Source of the DNA: DASQZT01 sp963728965
GTDB taxonomy: Bacteria; Acidobacteriota; Terriglobia; Bryobacterales; Bryobacteraceae
Assembly (NCBI GenBank): GCA_963728965.1
Contig: CAVSMH010000010.1
Location: 294,882 to 358,881, forward strand
Reading direction: 5' to 3'
DNA: 64,000 nucleotides
Positions 18,230-26,406 of this stretch are shown one piece after another. Made by a program: the position numbers and the translations under genes. Positions within the stretch are counted from its first letter, which is position 1. Each line of letters begins with the position of its first letter. The notes beneath the pieces are model-generated. The model ran no database searches and was not told the origin of the DNA. It worked only from the letters and a program-made list of their open reading frames with translations.

Positions 18230-19360
18230 ATGCGAAGCGTGCTGTTCGGTGTGGCGGTAGCGGCGGCGTGGCTGTACCTGCTGGTTGGGCGGGGAGGCTT
18301 CTGGCGGATGCAGGTTGAGCCGCGGGCGCAGGAACCCGGGCGGTGGCCATCGGTCGCGGTGGTGATTCCGGCGCGCAACGAAGCCGCCGTGGTGGGCTGG
18401 GCGGTGGCCTCGGTGGCGGCGCAGCGTTACCAGGGCCCGTGGCGCATGGTGCTGGTGGACGACCACAGCACGGACGACACTGCCGCCATCGCACGACGGG
18501 CCGCGCCGGATGCCCGGTTGGCGATCGTGGCGGCCGGCCCGCTCCCATCGGGCTGGACCGGGAAGTTGTGGGCCCTCGCCGAAGGCGTGCGGCAGGCCGC
18601 CGGCGATCCCGAATACTTCCTGTTCACCGATGCGGATATCGCGCATCCGCCCGGCAACCTGGCACACCTGGCCGCTCGTGCGGAAACGGAAGGCTACGAT
18701 CTGGTGTCGTTTATGGCAACGCTCGAATGCGGGAATGCGGCGGAGCGCGCCCTGATTCCGGCGTTCGTGTTCTTCTTCTTTCTGCTGTATCCGCCGGCGT
18801 GGATTCGCGATCGGCGGCGGGCCACCGCGGGAGCCGCGGGCGGATGCATCCTGATCCGGCGGGCGGCCCTGGAGCGGATCGGCGGAATCGCCGCGATTGC
18901 CGGCGAACTCATCGACGACTGTGCCCTGGCGCGCGCCGTGAAACGCCAGGGGGGCCGGGTATGGCTCGGGCTGAGCGCGGAGACGCGCAGCATTCGCGCT
19001 TACGCCAGTTTCGGCGAGATCGGCCGCATGATCTCGCGCAGCGCGTTCACGCAGTTGCGGCACTCGCGGCTGCTGGTAGCGGGCACGGTGGCGGGAATGG
19101 GCCTCCTGTATTTATCGCCGCCGTTGCTGGTCTTCCTGGGGCACGGCGGCGCGGTGGTTGCGGGAGCCAGCGCCTGGCTGGCCAGCGCCGTCGCTTATTA
19201 TCCGATCCTTCGGTTCTATCGTCTATCGCCCTGGCGGGCGCCGCTGCTGCCGGCGATCGCCGCGTTCTACGCCGGGGCCACGGTGCATTCGGCGATCGCC
19301 CACGGGCGGGGCCGGGGCGGGGAGTGGAAGGGCCGGATGCAGGATATCGTAAAGTCATAA
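18230..19360 (+). CDS. hpnB: HpnB-like glycosyltransferase family 2 protein
   Basis: A 376-residue membrane glycosyltransferase resembling the hopene-associated HpnB. An N-terminal membrane anchor precedes a GT-A domain: SVAVVIPARNEAAVVG (residues ~41-56), VDDHSTDDT (~76), the metal-binding FTDADIAH (~130), and ELIDDCALARAVKRQGG with the acidic acceptor-side residues (~225). Four C-terminal helices follow. In hopanoid producers HpnB lies with hpn genes; none is present here, so its role in hopanoid head-group synthesis is only suggested by similarity. It is followed after two bases by the carboxypeptidase-regulatory repeat protein gene. Confidence 0.78.
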   Translation: MRSVLFGVAVAAAWLYLLVGRGGFWRMQVEPRAQEPGRWPSVAVVIPARNEAAVVGWAVASVAAQRYQGPWRMVLVDDHSTDDTAAIARRAAPDARLAIVAAGPLPSGWTGKLWALAEGVRQAAGDPEYFLFTDADIAHPPGNLAHLAARAETEGYDLVSFMATLECGNAAERALIPAFVFFFFLLYPPAWIRDRRRATAGAAGGCILIRRAALERIGGIAAIAGELIDDCALARAVKRQGGRVWLGLSAETRSIRAYASFGEIGRMISRSAFTQLRHSRLLVAGTVAGMGLLYLSPPLLVFLGHGGAVVAGASAWLASAVAYYPILRFYRLSPWRAPLLPAIAAFYAGATVHSAIAHGRGRGGEWKGRMQDIVKS

Positions 19361-19362
19361 GT

Positions 19363-20976
19363 ATGAGGCGGCTTGTGGTTCCGCTGCTTTTTCTACCGCT
19401 GCTCGTGCCAGGGCAGACGGTTGAGCTGGCTTCGATCCGTGGCCAGGTGGTCAACGCCGTTACCGGCGAGCCGATTCGCAAAGCGACGGTGGTGGCGCGC
19501 TACATCGAAAAACGCCAGCTTGCCGTCAGCACCACGACGGATGCCGCCGGGCAGTTTGCGCTGGAGGCTCTCGAACCCGGCTCGTGGCGGCTGAGCGCGG
19601 AGCGCAACGGTTTCGTGGCTTCCGAATACGGCGCGAGGAAGCCTGGCCGGCCGGGCACGATGCTGGTGCTGGCCGCCGGCCGGAACATGACCGAGGTGGC
19701 GGTGCGCTTGTGGCCGCAAGGCGTGATCACCGGCCGCGTGCTCGACGAGGATGGCGACCCCGTGCGCGGCGCTTCGGTGCAGGCGTCCCGCTTTCGCTAC
19801 AACGGTCCGCGAAAACAGCTCATGACGGCCGGCGCGGCCAACACCAACGACCTCGGCGAGTATCGGATTTTCGACCTCACGCCGGCGAAGTATATCGTCA
19901 CGGTACGGTATCGTCGCGACCCGCCGGGGCGAGGGACGGTCGATCGCACCCCCGGCGCGCAACCGGACGAGAATTACGTGACCACCTACTACCCCGGCAC
20001 CCGCGATGCGGCTGCGGCGGCGCAACTGGATGTGACGCCGGGCGGACAAGTCCGGAACATCGACGTGACGCTGAGCAAGGCGCACACGGTTCGGGTGCGC
20101 GGCCGGCTGGTGGGCGAGAGTCCCGAAGGCGGGCGCCGGATGCAGGTGGTTCTGATGTCCGCGGCGGGCGGATCGCAAGGGGCCGCGGCCTCGCCCAACG
20201 GCGAGTTCGAAATCGCCGGCGTGGTGCCGGGCTCTTATGTGTTGATGGCATATTCCGGCCGCGGCGGGAGAACCAGCGCGGTGCGGCACCCCATCGAGGT
20301 CGGCAACGGCAACGTCGAGGGAGTCGTGCTCAACATGAGCCAGGCGGTTACGCTGAGCGGCCGGGTGCGCGTGGACGGCCAGGGTACCCTGCCGGCGGGA
20401 AGGCTGCTGGTGCGATTGCAGCCCTACGAGCAGGGCAGTTTCCAATTCGGTCCGCTGCCGAATGCCAGCGTGGGGGCGGACGGAGCGTTCAAACTGGATA
20501 GCACCACACCCGACCGCTACCGAGTGATGGTGGCGGGAGTGCCCGAAGGGTACTACGTCAAATCGATCAGCTCCGCCAACCTGGATGTGCTGGCCGCCGG
20601 GCTGGACGTGGGGGCGGCGGCGCCGCAGCCGCTCGATATCGTGCTGAGTCCCAATGCCGGGCAGATTACGGGCACGGCGCAGAACGCCGCGGCGCAGGAG
20701 CCGGCGCGCGGGGTCACGGTGGTGCTGATCCCGCAGGACAAAGAACGCCGCGACATGGCGAACCTCTACCGGGCCACGACTACCGATGCGGCGGGGCACT
20801 TCACCTTCCGCAGCCTGGTGCCCGGCAACTACCGAGTGTATTCGTGGGAGGACGTGGAGTACGGCCTCTGGTTCGATCCGGATTTCATGCAGACGATGGC
20901 GGGGAAAGGCGAGCCGGTGACGATCGGGGAAGGCAGCCGGGAGAACGTGCAGGTCACCGTCATTCCGGCGGATTGA
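19363..20976 (+). CDS. exported carboxypeptidase-regulatory-like repeat protein
   Basis: A 537-residue exported protein. A signal peptide (VVPLLFLPLLVPGQT) is followed by several beta-sandwich repeats of the carboxypeptidase regulatory-like (CarboxypepD_reg/SdrD B-like) type, recognisable by recurring elements: IRGQVVNAVTGEPIRKATV, ITGRVLDEDGDPVRGASVQ, LSGRVRVDGQGTLPAGRL, and ITGTAQNAAAQEPARGVTV, each followed by an FxLxxLxPGxY-like turn. No catalytic residues are seen. Such proteins are very common in Solibacter relatives and are thought to act at the cell surface or in the outer membrane. The ATG at 19363 is two bases after the upstream stop. Confidence 0.85.
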   Translation: MRRLVVPLLFLPLLVPGQTVELASIRGQVVNAVTGEPIRKATVVARYIEKRQLAVSTTTDAAGQFALEALEPGSWRLSAERNGFVASEYGARKPGRPGTMLVLAAGRNMTEVAVRLWPQGVITGRVLDEDGDPVRGASVQASRFRYNGPRKQLMTAGAANTNDLGEYRIFDLTPAKYIVTVRYRRDPPGRGTVDRTPGAQPDENYVTTYYPGTRDAAAAAQLDVTPGGQVRNIDVTLSKAHTVRVRGRLVGESPEGGRRMQVVLMSAAGGSQGAAASPNGEFEIAGVVPGSYVLMAYSGRGGRTSAVRHPIEVGNGNVEGVVLNMSQAVTLSGRVRVDGQGTLPAGRLLVRLQPYEQGSFQFGPLPNASVGADGAFKLDSTTPDRYRVMVAGVPEGYYVKSISSANLDVLAAGLDVGAAAPQPLDIVLSPNAGQITGTAQNAAAQEPARGVTVVLIPQDKERRDMANLYRATTTDAAGHFTFRSLVPGNYRVYSWEDVEYGLWFDPDFMQTMAGKGEPVTIGEGSRENVQVTVIPAD

Positions 20977-20994
20977 ACGTGGCATAATCGCTTC

Positions 20995-21096
20995 GTGAAG
21001 CCCTCCGTCGCGAAAGCTGTGCTGGGCGATTCCCAGTTCTGGATTCCGGTGGCCGTGCTGCTGTTCGGCATCGGCATGCTGCTCCTCGTCAAATGA
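20995..21096 (+). CDS. small single-pass membrane protein (33 aa), coupled to sugar transporter
   Basis: GTG at 20995 opens a 33-codon frame encoding a basic N-terminus (KPSVAKAVLG), a hydrophobic helix (FWIPVAVLLFGIGMLLLV) and a final Lys. Its stop overlaps the ATG of the sugar transporter (ATGA at 21093-21096), the same coupling used by the other genes of this cassette. No family is recognised and there is no strong ribosome binding site. The sequence shows one clear transmembrane segment; a role as accessory subunit of the transporter is inference from position and coupling alone. Confidence 0.5.
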   Translation: MKPSVAKAVLGDSQFWIPVAVLLFGIGMLLLVK

Positions 21097-22370
21097 CCGG
21101 CAACCCGACATCGCGCGCGCTGCACCGGTTGGGCGTGATTTGTGGCCTGGGGGCGGGGGCCTGGCTGGGCGCGGCCGAGGCTCCGACCAAGCTGGTAACG
21201 GTGGGGTTCTCTCCGTTTCTGATCTCGCTCGGCATGGTGGCGGGAGTGTTCGTGGCGCGCTGGACCGTGCCGATGGCGCTCAAAGGCACCGGCTACATCA
21301 TTCAGGATCTCAGGGAAAAAGCGCACCTCATTGTCTGGGCCATTCTGGCGGGGATGCTGTGGGCGGTGGCCAATACGCTCACCGTTTTCGCCATCCGCAA
21401 CGTCGGGCTGTCGATCGCGTTCCCGCTGTGGAACACCAACAGCCTGGTGGGCCTGTTCTGGGGCTGGCTGCTGTTCAACGAATTGCGCGGCGCGGGGGCG
21501 CGGCAATGGCTCAAGGTGCTGGGCGGGGCCGCCGCGATCGTCACCGGGGCGTGTCTGCTGGCTTACGCCACGTCGCAGCACGGCGGCGGCGCGCCGCGGG
21601 CGGCGACACTGGGCATCCTGGCGGCGGTGGGCGCGGGTGCGTTGTGGGGCACCATGTACATTCCCTACCGCAAAGCCTACATCAGCGGCATGAATCCGCT
21701 TTCGTTTGTCACCGTGTTCACCTTCGGTGAGCTGGGGACCGTGCTGACAATGGCGCTGATGTTCGGGGGCGGCCCCGCCCAACTGGGCGCCGACCTGGAG
21801 CGGGCGCGTCCGGCGCTGTTCTGGCTGTTCCTGGGTGGATTCTGCTGGGTCATCGGCGACCTCTTTCAGCAGTACGCCGCCAAGTACATCGGCATCGGAC
21901 GGGGCATCCCGCTGTCCAATACCAACCAGCTATGGGGCCTGGCCTGGGGCGCGCTGGTCTTTGGCGAACTGAGCGGGCTGGACCGGACGGCGCAGATGCT
22001 GGTCGTCGCGGGCTCGCTGGTGATGATCGCGGGCGCCACCGCCATCAGCTTCGCCGAGGCGCCCGCCAGCGAGCAACTCTCCTGGCGCCGCGCCATGGAG
22101 CGGGAATGCCAGCGCTACCGGCTGGACCCGGAGCGGGTCGCGGCGGCGGTGGAAGGGCGCGACCTGTCATCGAAGCAAAGGCCGGGGCGGCGCTGGTGGG
22201 AGTTTCTGGTGCTGGCGGCGGCGGTCGGCGTGTTCATCTGGCTCGGCAGCATGGCCGGCCGGCAGTCGATTGCGATGCACCTGGGCTGGATGTCCGTACT
22301 GATCGCGGCCAGCCTGGTGCTGCTGGTGGTTTGCGGACTGCGGCTGTGGAAGCAGACGCGGTTTTCATAG
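21093..22370 (+). CDS. GRP/RhaT-type sugar transporter (drug/metabolite transporter superfamily)
   Basis: A 425-residue membrane protein with about twelve helices. It shows the internal duplication of DMT-type sugar transporters: PLWNTNSLVGLFWGWLLFNE in the first half and PLSNTNQLWGLAWGALVFGE in the second half, both followed by helices resembling glucose-uptake (GlcU) and rhamnose-proton symport proteins. A hydrophilic loop of about 55 residues (EQLSWRRAMERECQRYRLDP onward) separates the last two helices. It likely imports a monosaccharide by proton symport. It is the second gene of a cassette ending in galactokinase, so galactose or a related sugar is a reasonable guess. Confidence 0.82.
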   Translation: MTGNPTSRALHRLGVICGLGAGAWLGAAEAPTKLVTVGFSPFLISLGMVAGVFVARWTVPMALKGTGYIIQDLREKAHLIVWAILAGMLWAVANTLTVFAIRNVGLSIAFPLWNTNSLVGLFWGWLLFNELRGAGARQWLKVLGGAAAIVTGACLLAYATSQHGGGAPRAATLGILAAVGAGALWGTMYIPYRKAYISGMNPLSFVTVFTFGELGTVLTMALMFGGGPAQLGADLERARPALFWLFLGGFCWVIGDLFQQYAAKYIGIGRGIPLSNTNQLWGLAWGALVFGELSGLDRTAQMLVVAGSLVMIAGATAISFAEAPASEQLSWRRAMERECQRYRLDPERVAAAVEGRDLSSKQRPGRRWWEFLVLAAAVGVFIWLGSMAGRQSIAMHLGWMSVLIAASLVLLVVCGLRLWKQTRFS

Positions 22371-22458
22371 GGCAGGCCGGGGGTCTACCCTGCTCTCTCT
22401 ATGATAGACTCAGGGTTCCGCATCTGAAACTTCGTGACCTTATTATTGGAGCTATGTC

Positions 22459-24108
22459 TTGAAACTCGCTCCGGTTGATTACCTGATCCTCGCCCTGTAC
22501 TTTCTCTTTGTTCTAGGGATCGGCTGGAGGCTTCGCAAGAAGATCTCCACCAGCGGCGACTTCCTCCTTTCCAGCCATGGGGCGCCGGTGTGGATCACCA
22601 GCCTGGCATTCATCGCGGCCAATCTCGGCGCGCAAGAATTGATCGGCATGTCAGCGTCGGGCGCCAAGTACGGGATCATGACGGCGCACTTCTACTGGCT
22701 GGGCGCCATCCCCGCGATCCTGTTCATGGGCATTTTCATGATGCCGTTCTACTACGGCAGCAAGGCGCGATCCGTGCCGGAATATTTGAAGATGCGCTTC
22801 GACGAGAAGACACGCGCCTACAACGCGGTGACTTTCGCGGTGATGACCATCTTCTCGTCGGGCATCTCCATGTACGCGCTGGGGCTATTGCTGCACCTGG
22901 TGCTGGGCTGGAGCTTCACGACCGCGGTACTGGTGTCGGCAGCCATCGTGCTGGCGTACACCTTCCTCGGCGGCCTGACCAGCGCGATCTACAACGAGGT
23001 TCTGCAATTCCTGCTGATTGTCGCCGGGTTCGCGCCGCTGGCCATTCTGTCCATCGGCAAGGCGGGCGGGTGGTCAGGGATTCAATCGCGGCTGGCGCCG
23101 GTGATGACCCACGCCTGGAAGTACATGGGAAGCGCGAGTGAGAATCCGATGGGCGTGGAGATCTTCGGGATGGTGGCGGGGCTGGGCTTTGTGCTCTCTT
23201 TCGGATACTGGTGCACGAACTTTCTGGTGGTGCAGCGGGCGATGGCCGCCAGGAACATGGCGGACGCGCGGCGCACACCGCTGATCGGCGCGCTGCCCAA
23301 GATGTTCATTCCCTTCATCGTCATCGTACCCGGCGTGGCGGCCCTGGCGCTCTCCAAAATGGGGCTGGGTTACGATCTGCCGATGAAGGCCAGCGGACCG
23401 GATTACGACCAGGTGATCACGACCCTGATGGCGAAGTTCTATCCCGCTGGAATGTTGGGCGTCGGTCTCACCGGCCTGATGGCTTCGTTCATGTCGGGCA
23501 TGGCCGGGAATGTCACCGCGTTCAACACGGTGTGGACTTACGACATCTACCAGAGCTACATCCGCAAGGGCGCGCCGGACCGGCACTACCTCACGGTGGG
23601 ACGCATCACGACGGTGGTGGGCGTGCTGCTCTCGGTGGCGGCGGCCTACGTGGCGCAGTCGTACAACAACATCATGGACCTGCTGCAACTGGTCTTCGGT
23701 TTTGTGAACGCGCCGCTGTTCGCCACCTTCCTGCTGGGGATGTTCTGGAAGCGGACGACCGGCCACGGCGCCTTCGCGGGGCTGATCACCGGAACGGTCG
23801 CGGCATCGGCCACCTGGGGCCTCACGGTGGCCGAAGGCAAGGGCGGTGTGTTCGGCGTGGTGCACGAGTTTCCGTCCGTCATGGCGCAGAACTTCTGGAT
23901 TGCGATCATCGCCTGGACTTCCTGCTTCCTCGTCACCCTGGTAGTGAGCATGATGTCGCAGCCCAGGGCGGAAAAAGAACTGGAAGGCCTGGTCTACGGC
24001 CTCACCAAGATCGGTCACGATCCGGATGCGAAGTGGTACGAGCGGCCCGCGCCCCTGGCGGTATTGGTTTCGATAATCCTCATCCTTCTGAATATCTGGT
24101 TCGCATAA
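22459..24108 (+). CDS. sodium:solute symporter, SGLT-like sugar transporter
   Basis: A 549-residue sodium/solute symporter. Motifs align well with Vibrio SGLT: AANLGAQELIGMSASGAKYG (first discontinuous helix), YWCTNFLVVQRAMAARN, and the sodium-site helix MASFMSGMAGNVTAFNTVWT. The start is TTG at 22459, supported by GGAG seven bases upstream; the ATG at 22454 is followed by a stop after one codon and cannot serve. About fourteen helices are visible. With galactokinase two genes downstream, sodium-driven uptake of galactose is the simplest reading. A gap of 88 bp separates it from the preceding transporter, so an internal promoter is possible. Confidence 0.87.
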   Translation: MKLAPVDYLILALYFLFVLGIGWRLRKKISTSGDFLLSSHGAPVWITSLAFIAANLGAQELIGMSASGAKYGIMTAHFYWLGAIPAILFMGIFMMPFYYGSKARSVPEYLKMRFDEKTRAYNAVTFAVMTIFSSGISMYALGLLLHLVLGWSFTTAVLVSAAIVLAYTFLGGLTSAIYNEVLQFLLIVAGFAPLAILSIGKAGGWSGIQSRLAPVMTHAWKYMGSASENPMGVEIFGMVAGLGFVLSFGYWCTNFLVVQRAMAARNMADARRTPLIGALPKMFIPFIVIVPGVAALALSKMGLGYDLPMKASGPDYDQVITTLMAKFYPAGMLGVGLTGLMASFMSGMAGNVTAFNTVWTYDIYQSYIRKGAPDRHYLTVGRITTVVGVLLSVAAAYVAQSYNNIMDLLQLVFGFVNAPLFATFLLGMFWKRTTGHGAFAGLITGTVAASATWGLTVAEGKGGVFGVVHEFPSVMAQNFWIAIIAWTSCFLVTLVVSMMSQPRAEKELEGLVYGLTKIGHDPDAKWYERPAPLAVLVSIILILLNIWFA

Positions 24109-24109
24109 C

Positions 24110-24307
24110 ATGATGGATCTACGAGTTCCTTCGGGATGGTTTTTCACCCTCCTCGGCGTGATCCTGCTGGGGATGGGTCTGTTCGCGCCGGACACGCGCG
24201 CGGCTCTGACGGATGCCAATGTCAACCTCTATAGCGGCATCGGCATGCTGATATTCGGACTGTTTCTTCTCGGGATGGCGTGGCGCGCCGCGCGGAGCCA
24301 TTCATGA
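24110..24307 (+). CDS. small two-helix membrane protein
   Basis: A 65-residue protein with two hydrophobic segments (WFFTLLGVILLGMGLFA and YSGIGMLIFGLFLLGMAW) and a short basic tail. Its start follows the symporter stop by one base and its stop overlaps the galactokinase ATG (ATGA), so it is locked into the same transcript and probably the same ribosome flow. No known family was recognised. Its position between a sugar symporter and the kinase suggests a structural or accessory role in uptake. Confidence 0.7.
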   Translation: MMDLRVPSGWFFTLLGVILLGMGLFAPDTRAALTDANVNLYSGIGMLIFGLFLLGMAWRAARSHS

Positions 24308-25470
24308 CGGCCGGCTTCGCGGAACGATTCGGCTCCGCCGCAGGCCTCCGCGTATTTCGCGCGCCGGGGCGCGTGAACCTCATCGGCGAGCATACCGACT
24401 ACAATCTCGGTTTCGTCTGCCCGGTGGCGCTGGACCTGGCCACGTATGTGGCGGTGGCGCCTTCGGCCGATGGCCAACTGCGGATCTACTCGGAGGATCG
24501 ACAGGAGATGCGCGAGCTGCCCGCATCCGGCATCGGAACCGTCCAGCCGTCGCACCACTGGTCGGACTATCCGGTGGGCGTGGCGCACGAGCTGTTCCTG
24601 GCTGGATTCGCCATCCAGGGGGCCAACCTGCTCATTCGGAGCACCGTGCCGGAGGGCTCGGGCCTGAGTTCCTCGGCCGCCCTGGAAGTGTCGTCGGCGC
24701 TGGCGCTGCTGGGGGGACGGGCGCTCGAACCGCTGCAACTGGCGCTGCTGTGCCAGCGCGCCGAGCGCAATTTCGTGGGCATGCCATGCGGCATCATGGA
24801 CCAGTACATTTCCGTGTTCGGCCGGGAAAACTCGGCCGTGGAAATCGACTGCCGCAGCCTGGGACATCGCGATGTGCAACTGCCCGCGGGCATCACCTTC
24901 GTGGCCGTGAACACCATGGTGAAGCACGCCCTGGCGGGCTCGGCCTACAAGGAACGGGTGCAGGAATGCGCCGCCGCGGTAGAAGGCATCAAGTCGCGCT
25001 ATCCACAAGTGGCGAGCCTGCGCGACGTGACGGTGGAGCAGTTCGAATCGGTAGCGCCGTCGCTGCCGGAGGTGATCGGGCGGCGGGCGCGGCACGTGGT
25101 GACCGAGGACGAGCGGGTGGAGCGGTTCGTCGAAGCCAGCGCGAAGGACGACCTCGTGGGAATGGGCAAGTTGCTGGTGGAATCCCACCGAAGCCTGCAA
25201 CACGATTACGAAGTGAGCTGCGCGGAACTGGACTTCCTGGTGGATGCGGCGTTGCGGATCGATGGCGTGTTCGGCGCGCGAATGACCGGCGGCGGCTTCG
25301 GCGGATGTACGGTGACGATGCTGCGCCCCGGTGCGGTGGCACAGTTCGAACAGGAAATCGCCGTCGCGTACGAAGGTCATTTCGGAGTGACACCGCGAAT
25401 CTACCGGTGCACGCCTTCGGCCGGCGCGGGCGAAGTTAAGAATCTTGAGACAATCCCGTCCAAGAACTGA
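24304..25470 (+). CDS. galK: galactokinase
   Basis: A 388-residue GHMP kinase that phosphorylates galactose at C1 with ATP, first step of the Leloir pathway. All three family motifs are seen: GRVNLIGEHTDYN near residue 23, the ATP loop PEGSGLSSSAALE near residue 117, and GARMTGGGFGGCTV near residue 329. The ATG at 24304 overlaps the preceding stop. The family usually ends near the CTPSAGAG segment; here about ten extra residues follow, and these are encoded by the first copy of a direct repeat (25440-25531). No galT or galE lies nearby; a secreted mutarotase gene is at 37160. Confidence 0.95.
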   Translation: MTAGFAERFGSAAGLRVFRAPGRVNLIGEHTDYNLGFVCPVALDLATYVAVAPSADGQLRIYSEDRQEMRELPASGIGTVQPSHHWSDYPVGVAHELFLAGFAIQGANLLIRSTVPEGSGLSSSAALEVSSALALLGGRALEPLQLALLCQRAERNFVGMPCGIMDQYISVFGRENSAVEIDCRSLGHRDVQLPAGITFVAVNTMVKHALAGSAYKERVQECAAAVEGIKSRYPQVASLRDVTVEQFESVAPSLPEVIGRRARHVVTEDERVERFVEASAKDDLVGMGKLLVESHRSLQHDYEVSCAELDFLVDAALRIDGVFGARMTGGGFGGCTVTMLRPGAVAQFEQEIAVAYEGHFGVTPRIYRCTPSAGAGEVKNLETIPSKN

Positions 25471-25531
25471 CTAATTAGCAAAAGAGAATGAGAATGTCCT
25501 CCCAGGCGGGGCAAGCTGCAACGTTTGCCCC
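25440..25531 (+). repeat. direct repeat copy 1 (~92 bp), overlapping the end of galK
   Basis: Copy 1 aligns with 25650-25742, exactly 210 bp downstream. The first ~45 bases align without a gap; in copy 1 they encode the last residues and stop codon of galK, while in copy 2 the stop TGA is CAA. Both copies end with a hairpin: GGGGCAA (25508-25514), a short loop, and TTGCCCC (25525-25531). No T-run follows, so it is not a classic terminator. Confidence 0.7.
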
Positions 25532-25649
25532 AAACGGGATTCCCACCGTTTAACCCCCAACACCCAATTGATTCTCCGCATGCCCTGGCCAGCAGCCGGG
25601 CGAGCCCGCGACGGAGTGCGGCGCCGGCGGGCTGTAACGGCCCACCGAC

Positions 25650-25742
25650 GAATTCTGAGACGAATCCGTACGCCACTCAACTAATCAGCAAAGAACAAGA
25701 GAATGTCCTCCCAAAAGGGGCAAGCTGTCAAACGTTTGCCCC
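25650..25742 (+). repeat. direct repeat copy 2 (~93 bp)
   Basis: This is the second copy of the element at 25440. Shared stretches include GAGAATGTCCTCCCA and the closing hairpin GGGGCAAGCTGTC / GTTTGCCCC (25717-25742), which also contains the palindrome AAACGTTT. The 118 bp between the copies hold no gene that I can support. The copy lies just downstream of the convergent ribE stop at 25765. Confidence 0.7.
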
Positions 25743-25764
25743 GGGGGGAACGAACCGTCTACTC

Positions 25765-26406
25765 TCAATAACCCTGCTCGCGCAACTGTTCCACCGTCAG
25801 GGGCGACTTCACATCCAGTTTGCGCAGCAGTTTCTCCACATGCTTGGCAAGAATGTCGCACTCCAGGTTCAGCCGCGCTCCGGGGCGGTAGCCGCCGAGG
25901 GTGGTATGACGATAGGTGTGCGGGATGATGGTGACGGAGAGCGTATCGCCTTCGAGCGCGGCGATCGTGAGGCTGATGCCATCGATCGCAATCGAACCTT
26001 TGTACACCAGGAACGGGTCGAGCTCGGCGGGAATGCGCAGCCGCAGCCACCAGTTTTCGTCGCCCAGGGGTTGAAGCGACAGCAACTCGCCGGTGCCATC
26101 CACATGGCCCTGCACGATGTGCCCGCTCAATCGTCCGGTGGGTGAAAGGGGGCGCTCGAGGTTCACGCGCGAGCCGGCGCGCAGCTCGCCCAGGTTGCTG
26201 CGACGCAGCGTTTCGGGCGCCAGGTCGGCGGAGAAGGCCGCGTCGCGCGGATCGATCGCCGTCAGGCAGACGCCGTTGACCGCGATACTCGCGCCTTCGG
26301 TCATGTCCTCCATCACCGTGGCGCAGCGGATCTTCAGGCGGGCGCCCGCCGAACGGACTTCGACCGATTCGACGGTGCCCAGTTCTTCAATAATCCCGGT
26401 GAACAT
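25765..26406 (-). CDS. ribE: riboflavin synthase, alpha subunit
   Basis: A 213-residue enzyme that dismutates two 6,7-dimethyl-8-ribityllumazine molecules into riboflavin. It has the hallmark N-terminus MFTGIIEELG and the two lumazine-binding repeats, each with its signature: VNGVCLTAID near residue 43 and IDGISLTIAALEG near residue 142, plus GHIVQGHVDGTG between them. The ATG at 26406 lies 20 bases inside the end of ribD, giving tight coupling. The lumazine synthase gene (ribH) and ribBA are not in this window. Confidence 0.94.
   Translation of the reverse strand: MFTGIIEELGTVESVEVRSAGARLKIRCATVMEDMTEGASIAVNGVCLTAIDPRDAAFSADLAPETLRRSNLGELRAGSRVNLERPLSPTGRLSGHIVQGHVDGTGELLSLQPLGDENWWLRLRIPAELDPFLVYKGSIAIDGISLTIAALEGDTLSVTIIPHTYRHTTLGGYRPGARLNLECDILAKHVEKLLRKLDVKSPLTVEQLREQGY

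Noticed and set aside
25440..25742. CRISPR array
   Set aside because: Only two imperfect copies of a 92-bp unit exist, with no short regular repeats and no cas genes.
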